Of a DNA stretch of 64,000 bases, positions 49,301-58,300 are shown piece after piece (position 1 is the first letter of the stretch; the number at the start of each line of letters is the position of its first letter). The DNA is from Dallia pectoralis. Taxonomy: Eukaryota > Chordata > Actinopteri > Esociformes > Umbridae. The position numbers were made by a program, and so were the translations under genes. The stretch is from the NCBI GenBank assembly GCA_029465975.1, contig CM055730.1:8793758-8857757 (forward strand), given 5' to 3'. A model generated the notes under the pieces. That model saw nothing but the letters and a program-made list of their open reading frames with translations. It was not told the DNA's origin and ran no database searches.

Positions 49301-52300
49301 TGGGAGGAAGAGGAGGAGGAGGAGGAGGATGTTGGGAGGAAGAGGAGGAGGAGGAGGAGGTTGTTGGGAGGAAGAGGAGGAGGTTGTTGGGAGGAGGAGG
49401 AGGAGGTTGTTGGGAGGAGGAGGAGGAGGTTGTTGGGAGGAGGAGGAGGAGGTTGTTGGGAGGAGGAGGAGGAGGTTGTTGGGAGGAGGAGGAGGAGGTT
49501 GTTGGGAGGAGGAGGAGGAGGTTGTTGGGAGGAGGAGGAGGAGGTTGTTGGGAGGAGGAGGAGGAGGTTGTTGGGAGGAGGAGGAGGAGGTTGGGAGGGG
49601 GGAGGAGGTTGGGGGAGGAGGAGGAGGTGGTTGGGGGGAGGAGGATGAGGAGGTTGGGGGAGGAGGTTGGGGGAGGAGGATGAGGTGGTTGGGAGGTGGT
49701 TGGGGGAGGAGGAGGAGGTTGGGGGAGGAGGAGGAGGAGGTTGGGGGGAGGAGGAGGAGGAGGAGGATGGGGGGAGGAGGAGGAGGAGGAGGTTGGGGGG
49801 GAGGAGGAGGAGGAGGTTGGGGGAGGAGGAGGAGGTTGGGGGGGGAGGAGGAGGTTGGGGGGGAGGAGGTTGGGAGGAGGAGGTTGGGGGAGGTTGGAGG
49901 AGGAGGTTGTTGGGAGGTTGTTGGGAGGAGGAGGAGGTTGTTGGGAGGAAGAGGAGGAGGAGGAGGTTGTTGGGAGGAGGAAGAGGAGGAGGAGGAGGTT
50001 GTTGGGAGGAGGAGGAGGAGGAGGAGGAGGAGGAGGTTGTTGGGAGGAGGAGGAGGAGGAGGTTGTTGGGAGGAAGAGGAGGAGGAGGAGGTTGTTGGGA
50101 GGAAGAGGAGGAGGAGGAGGAGGTTGTTGGGAGGAAGAGGAGGAGGAGGAGGAGGTTGTTGGGAGGAAGAGGAGGAGGAGGAGGAGGTTGTTGGGAGGAA
50201 GAGGAGGAGGAGGAGGAGGTTGTTGGGAGGAAGAGGAGGAGGAGGAGGAGGAGGAGGTTGTTGGGAGGAAGAGGAGGAGGAGGAGGAGGTTGTTGGGAGG
50301 AAGAGGAGGAGGAGGAGGAGGTTGTTGGGAGGAAGAGGAGGAGGTTGTTGGGAGGAAGAGGAGGAGGAGGAGGAGGTTGTTGGGAGGAAGAGGAGGAGGA
50401 GGTTGTTGGGAGGAAGAGGAGGAGGAGGAGGTTGTTGGGAGGAAAGAGGAGGAGGTTGTTGGGAGGAGGAGGAGGAGGTTGTTGGGAGGAGGAGGAGGAG
50501 GAGGTTGTTGGGAGGAGGAGGAGGAGGTTGTTGGGAGGAGGAGGAGGAGGTTGTTGGGAGGAGGAGGAGGAGGTTGGGGGAGGAGGATGAGGTGGTTGGG
50601 AGGAGGATGAGGTGGTTGGGAGGAGGAGGAGGAGGTTGGGGGAGGAGGTTGGGGGAGGAGGATGAGGTGGTTGGGAGGTGGTTGGGGGAGGAGGAGGAGG
50701 TTGGGGGAGGAGGAGGAGGTTGGGGGAGGAGGAGGAGGAGGTTGGGGGGGGGAGGAGGAGGAGGTTGGGGGAGGAGGAGGAGGAGGTTGGGGGGGAGGAG
50801 GAGGAGGAGGTTGGGAGGAAGAGGAGGAGGAGGAGGTTGTTGGGAGGAAGAGGAGGAGGAGGAGGTTGTTGGGAGGAGGAGGAGGAGGTTGTTGGGAGGA
50901 GGAGGAGGAGGTTGTTGGGAGGAGGAGGAGGAGGTTGTTGGGAGGAGGAGGAGGAGGTTGTTGGGAGGAGGAGGAGGAGGTTGTTGGGAGGAGGAGGAGG
51001 AGGTTGGGGGAGGAGGTTGGGGGAGGAGGATGAGGTGGTTGGGAGGAGGATGAGGTGGTTGGGGGAGGAGGTTGGGGGAGGAGGATGAGGTGGTTGGGAG
51101 GTGGTTGGGGGAGGAGGAGGAGGTTGGGGGGAGGAGGAGGAGGTTGGGGGAGGAGGAGGAGGAGGTTGGGGGAGGAGGAGGAGGTTGGGGGGAGGAGGAG
51201 GAGGAGGAGGTTGGGGGAGGAGGAGGAGGAGGAGGTTGGGGGGGAGGAGGAGGAGGAGGTTGGGGGAGGAGGAGGAGGAGGAGGAGGTTGGGGGAGGAGG
51301 AGGAGGAGGGGAGGAGGTTGGGGGAGGAGGAGGAGGTTGGGGGGGAGGAGGAGGAGGAGGAGGGGGGGAGGAGGAGGAGGAGGTTGGGGGAGGAGGAGGA
51401 GGTTGGGGGGGGAGGAGGAGGAGGAGGAGGAGGTTGGGGGAGGAGGAGGAGGAGGAGGTTGGGGGAGGAGGAGGAGGAGGAGGTTGGGGGAGGAGGAGGA
51501 GGAGGAGGTTGGGGGGGAGGAGGAGGAGGAGGTTGGGGGAGGAGGAGGAGGTTGGGGGAGGAGGAGGAGGAGGAGGTTGGGGGAGGAGGAGGTTGGGGGA
51601 GGAGGAGGAGGAGGTTGGGGGAGGAGGAGGTTGGGGGAGGAGGAGGAGGAGGTTGGGGGAGGAGTAGGAGGTTGGGGGAGGAGGAGGAGGTTGGGGGAGG
51701 AGGAGGAGGTTGGGGGAGGAGGAGGAGGTTGGGGGAGGAGGAGGAGGTTGGGGGAGGAGGAGGAGGAGGAGGTTGGGGGAGGAGGAGGAGGAGGAGGTTG
51801 GGGGAGGAGGAGGAGGAGGTTGGGGGGAGGAGGACAAAGGGCTTCTGCCTCGGATCAGAACCCTGCTATTCCTACAGCATGATGTTTTCACATGGTTGAC
51901 CTGATGGTATCTGATTGTGACGCATGATAGTGTTCTGTGGAATCAGGCTTTATGCATGCTCTTACTGGCTCCAAAGCTGCTGCTCTCCTTACAGGAATTA
52001 ACGGTTTAAGAAGAAAGCTGTTCTTTACAACCCGGTTCAACTTTGGTAGATCTAGGCCAGTGGTGTCCAAAGTCCGGCCCGCGGGCCAACTGCGGCCCGC
52101 GGTCCAGTTTTTATTGGCCCGCAGCAAATTCTGAAAATATAATTGAATATGGCCCGCACAAGAAGATTGAGCTCAACTCTGTTGCACTTCTCAGTTTCAA
52201 CACTAGTTGGAGCCAGCCATGGAAACGGTGCTTCTCCACTAAACAAAATTAAGCAAACAAAAACTTTTACTGCGAGTCACCAGAAATGGCAGCACCAAAG

Positions 52301-55300
52301 AAACGCAAAATAGCAAGTGAGTGTAGAAGATTTAAAACACAGTGGGAAAATTAATATTTCTTCAAAGAAATCAACGTAAAGTGTATCTGTTTGATTTGCA
52401 ACGATGATGTTGCTGTGCTGAAAGAGTATAATGTCCGTCAGCACTATGAGACCCAACATCAGAGCTACACATCAGTACACCAGTGCCGAACGAAGGCAGA
52501 AAGTCAAGCAAATGGCAGCTAGCCTGCAAGCTCAACAACAGGTGTTTTTCGTGGTAACAAAATAAAGGAAAACGCCACAACAGCAAGCTATAAGGTCGCT
52601 AAACATATGGCCCAGTACGGCAAACCGTTCTCAGATGGTGATTTCATAAAGCAGTGCCTCAAAGTCACAGCAATAATGTGCCCGGAAAAAGTTCCGGATT
52701 TCAACAACGTGAGCTTATCCAGAAATACAGTGGTGCGGAGAATCGAGGACTTGTTGTCAGCTAACTGGAAACTTCAGCTGAGAGACAAAGCTAGTGCTTT
52801 TGATTTGTACTCGATAGCATGCGATTGGTAATTGATAGGGTTAGCGATAAGAGCACAGATGCCACAGACACCGCGCAGCTGTTAATGTTTTGCTGGGAGT
52901 AGATGGACTTTTTTGCTGTACGGAGGAGCTGCATGATATGAGGAGCCTAAAAGGCACAACGACGAGCAGAGATATTTTTGAAGCTGTGTCGGAGGCAGTT
53001 GGAAAGATGGGGCTTAAATGGGACAAACTCAGTGGAGAAACAACGGATGGAGCTCCGGCCATGACGGGCGTAAAAACTGTCAACATAATTCGAGCTAGAG
53101 GACAGCACAGTTCTTCACATTATAGGTGAGTTAGAAATACACACAGTATTCATGTGTTAATATGTCACCTCTAGTGTGCGGCCCGGCCCTTTGTTTATTT
53201 TTCTGTATTTGGCCCTCACTAAAAAAACTTTGGACACCCCTGATCTAGGCGTAGGCTGAAAAGCAAAAATAAAATCTATTTTGGAAACTAGTAGTCCATG
53301 TTGAGACCTAAACCTTATTGTGATTTTGTGGCAGAATGTGTGAAAAGCACCGATTCATTAATAACCTACACATGTTATTGCCCAAACTGTTACTCCGGGT
53401 ATGCTGTATCCTGAGTATGGGGGGGGTTGCATTACTTTATTCATTGGGTACATTTTGTGTTACTAGTTTTTCTACTCTGGTTTCCTTAATTGAAAAAAAA
53501 ATGTATGTAAAGAAATGGTTTGGATGAAGTTCTAACAATATACAGGCTCAACATGTCCAATATTAATTTTTATATATAATATATTCGGGGGCAGTTAGTT
53601 TTTAAAGACGTTGTATTTAAATTGCTGGAAAAATGTGTTTCTTTCACCATCCGTCTGTGCATTTCAGAGGCTGAAGGTCAGGTTAATACTACATTTGAAT
53701 ACTAAAATGTATTTCTTATAATGCACGTTATTTCTGTTGATTAAATAATATGTCGGAACTGTAACAGCAAAAACATAATCACCTGAGGGAAACTGCTGTC
53801 TGGTAGAATCCCTCACCTTCAATGTGGGCCCTTTATTGTACAAGGTGTTCTTTGTCATGCGGGATGGTAGCAGTGATTAAAATAAACCATGTTTTAATGG
53901 CATTGTGCAGAAGATGGATTAAGGCTAGTGCCACATCATTCACAATGGACGGTCTCTGAGGAGCCATGACGAGGCGTGTGTACACACACACACACACACA
54001 CCTCTAATCCTTTCTGCTTTAGTCCTGTTTTTTTCTCACCACTGCCAAACTGTTGACTGGAGATGTTAGCAGGCTGTACAGTAGCCCACAGGGCAGACAC
54101 TGCATTAACAAACAGTCATGTCCACATGCTTAACTGCATTCTCTGCACTTGGCCTGCTTTCTGTAGTTTACACACAGCCTCTCTCAAATCCATTCTGTAG
54201 TTTCCACACAGCCTCTCTCAAATCCATTTTGTAGTTTACACACAGCCTCTACCAAATCCATTCTGTAGTTTACACACAGCCTCTACCAAATCCATTCTGT
54301 AGTTTCCACACAGCCTCTACCAAATCCATTCTGTAGTTTACACACAGCTCTTCTCAAATCCATTCTGTAGTTTACACACAGCCTCTCTCAAAGCCATTCT
54401 GTAGTTTACACACAGCCTTTCTCAAATCCATTCTGTAGTTTCCACACAGCCTCTACCAAATCCATTCTGTAGTTTCCACACCGCCTTTCTCAAATCCATT
54501 CTGTAGTTTCCACACATCTGTAGTTTACACACAGCCTCTCTCAAATCCATTCTGTAGTTTACACACAGCCTTTCTCAAATCCATGCTGTAGTTTACACAC
54601 AGCCTCTCTCAAATCCATTCTGTAGTTTACACACAGCCTCTCTCAAATCCATTCTGTAGTTTACACACAGCCTCTCTCAAATCCATTCTGTAGTTTACAC
54701 ACAGCCTCTCCCAAACCTTTTTGTAGCTTCCACACAGCCTTTCACAAATCTGTTCTGTTAAATCACATAGGACTGTTTCGGGTTAAATGATGTTGCCCTG
54801 ACGGCATGTTACATTGATGTGCTACCTCTCTGGAGATGTTTTGTGGTTCCACCTCACAGGGTTAATGGTCTGCATCAACATCAACTGGGTAGGTGGTCCA
54901 AACAAATGCACTTTTATTTAATCATCTTTTTGGGATAAATGCGTTAGTTAATTATTGCATTAGCTAGCGTGCCAATTGTGATGACAGTTGACTGCTGGGC
55001 ATGCATCCTGTCAGTTTCAGTTCATCTAGGACGGTAATATATATTCCTGTCAAATGTTGGTAAGAACAGCAGCTCCCAGGGTTCGATGTTTTGGAATTGC
55101 AATTGAACCCCCCCCCCTAAAAAAAACCTTGCTGGCAATTGAATTTAGCAGTAGTGGTACTCTGTGATGGAATACAATGCACTTCACATGAGAATTTGCA
55201 TAGATTACTTTGAAGGCAGTCAACATGAATACAGTAATTAGTGTTCTGATTAAGTGGTGTGTTGTGTCGCTGGCTGACAGGAGCTGTGTGCGGCGGTCTT

Positions 55301-58300
55301 TCAGCGGACTGCTGACTGGATGAACGGCTGCCATTTTGTCACTCTCGATTTCTACGCCTCTCCTCCTGATTTACACTGGCTCCATCTAGCTAATGTCACG
55401 GTGGTGCTTGGAGCACGTTACTAGTGAGATGCGTCCAAGGCTGAGCGGTCTGCTGTGTTTTCAGGGTGCACCATGGGAGTTGAAGTTCGGGTGTTACTGG
55501 TGGATTGTCACTTGTAGTCACACAGATCTTAAACAACTTGAAATGTTTGCGGTTGTCAAGGTGTAAGGTGCTTGTCAAGAAATATTGAATATTTTACTTC
55601 TTGATGCTCTGAAGTTTAGCGTCAAACTGTCGAACCGCGATGTACTGTCTCTCATTAATATGCACAAATAGCAATTGAAGTCGTCACAGAGGCGCCGTTT
55701 ATGTAATAAATGTCTAAGCAAATGACCAGGAGCTCCTAGAACAATTTAAATACAGTGGGCTGTGGTTTCTCAACTGGAAATGGCCTCCTAAATCCCACGG
55801 AGCCGCATATTATTAATATATGATTGGTGAGTAGTTTTTATGGCCCCTTTCATTGCCACTATGCAGCTAGTCACCTTGTCAAGTTCAGAGGTTTTATTAC
55901 AACATTAATGGATTATGATGAATACAATCGTGATTAATGTTTCTGCGCTCGCTCGCAGCCCCTCTGTTGGTTTTACCGTCAGGGGGAGGTCGTATTTTGC
56001 TTTTGAACGCTTACAGGAGTACATATGATTGGTAAATTGAGTTCACCGGCGAGATTGAATGCAGTGACCCCAGTCGAACGCAAACACTGTAATGGTTTCT
56101 TAAGCACACGCCATATATTTCGGAGCGGGGCTGTGACGGTGTGGACACTGGGTCTGTGTGTCGAGACGGAGACACGCCGCTGTGGAATGATGAGCTTCAG
56201 AAGCTTTACAGGTTCACAGTTCCCTGGTTAAACCTTGTTTTGATTTGCACTGGATCAGTGAGTTTTTTTTGGTGATTTTTTTCAACTGCGTTGTTGTGTG
56301 ATTTTCCGTTCATATGACACAATGTGTGAGTCTGTGTGTTTGTTTCTAATCCCGGGTTTGATTGTTTTCATTTTGTGATCATCCACTACAATTGATTTGT
56401 CTGTATTTCTCGGACCAATAATGTGTTGCCCTGATTGGAGTTTTTGCTTGTCTAAATCAATCACCTTTTATGTTAACACCTATCTGACAAATGTTGACAC
56501 TTGGCCTGGCTTTTCCCAGGGGCGAGTGAAGGATCACAGCGTATTTGTAAAGAGGTGTTCAGCCCAAAACAGGGATGAGAGATACGAAGGGATGAAAGAG
56601 GCCACAATATTCATAATAGAGTCACAGCTGTCTGGAGTTTGGTGGCACCTCTACTGCAGGTTCCCTCTAATAGCTCAATATTTCGTAGTAGAAACTATCC
56701 TGCCACCACCAATGTGATGTACAACAATGTAACAGCCCCACTATACCTCACTACACTATACCTCACTACACTATACCTCACTACACTATACCTCACTACA
56801 CTATACCTCACTACACCACCCCCGCTATACCTCACTACACCAACCCCGCTATACCTCACTACACCACCCCCGCTATACCTCACTACGCTATACCTCACTA
56901 CACCACCCCGCTATACCTCACTACACCACCCCCGCTATACCTCACTACACCACCCCGCTATACCTCACTACACCACCCCCGCTATACCTCACTACACCAC
57001 CCCGCTATACCTCACTACACCACCCCCGCTATACCTCACTACACCACCCCCGCTATACCTCACTACACCACCCCGCTATACCTCACTACACCACCCCGCT
57101 ATACCTCACTACACCACCCCCGCTATACCTCACTACACCACCCCGCTATACCTCACTACACCACCCCGCTATACCTCACTACACCACCCCCGCTATATCT
57201 CACTACACCACCCCGCTATACCTCACTACACCACTTCCGCCTATACCTCACTACACCACCCCGCTATACCTCATACCTCACTACACCACCCCCGCTATAC
57301 CTCACTACACCACCCCCGCTATACCTCACTCACCTCACTACACCACCCCCGCTATACCTCACTACACCACCCCCGCTATACCTCACTACACCACCCCGCT
57401 ATACCTCACTACACCACCCCCGCTATACCTCACTACACCACCCCCGCTATACCTCACTACACCACCCCCGCTATACCTCACTACACCACCCCCGCTATAC
57501 CTCACTACACCACCCCCGCTATACCTCACTACACCACCCCCGCTATACCTCACTACACCACTCCCGCTATACCTCACTACACCACCCCCGCTATACCTCA
57601 CTACACCACCCCGCTATACCTCACTACACCACCCCCGCTATACCTCACTACACCACCCCCGCTATACCTCACTACACCACCCCCGCTATACCTCACTACA
57701 CCACCCCGCTATACCTCACTACACCACCCCGCTATACCTCACTACACCACCCCGCTATACCTCACTACACCACCCCCGCTATACCTCACTACACCACCCC
57801 CGCTATACCTCACTACACCACCCCCGCTATACCTCACTACACCACCCCCGCTATACCTCACTACACCACCCCCGCTATACCTCACTACACCACCCCGCTA
57901 TACCTACACTACACCACCCCCGCTATACCTCACTACACCACTTCCGCTATACCTCACTACACCACTTCCGCTATACCTCACTACACCACTTCCGCTATAC
58001 CTCACTACACCACCCCGCTATACCTCACTACACCACCCCGCTATACCTCACTACACCACCCCCGCTATACCTCACTACACCACTATACCTCACTACACAA
58101 TCCCCGCTATACCTCACTACACCACTTCCGCTATACCTCACTACACAATCTCCGCTATACCTCACTACACCACCTCCGCTATACCTCACTACACTATACC
58201 ACACTACACTATACCTCACTACGCTATACCTCACTACACAATCTCCGCTATACCTCACTACACCACCTCCGCTATACCTCACTACACTATACCACCTACA

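Noticed and set aside
46018..51891. 1957-codon minus-strand open frame (Pro/Ser/Leu) and several 120-658-codon plus-strand frames (Gly/Arg/Glu)
   Set aside because: They are translations of the GGA-rich array. The repeat units contain no TTA, CTA or TCA on the + strand, so the minus strand cannot show a stop. No non-repetitive domain is attached.
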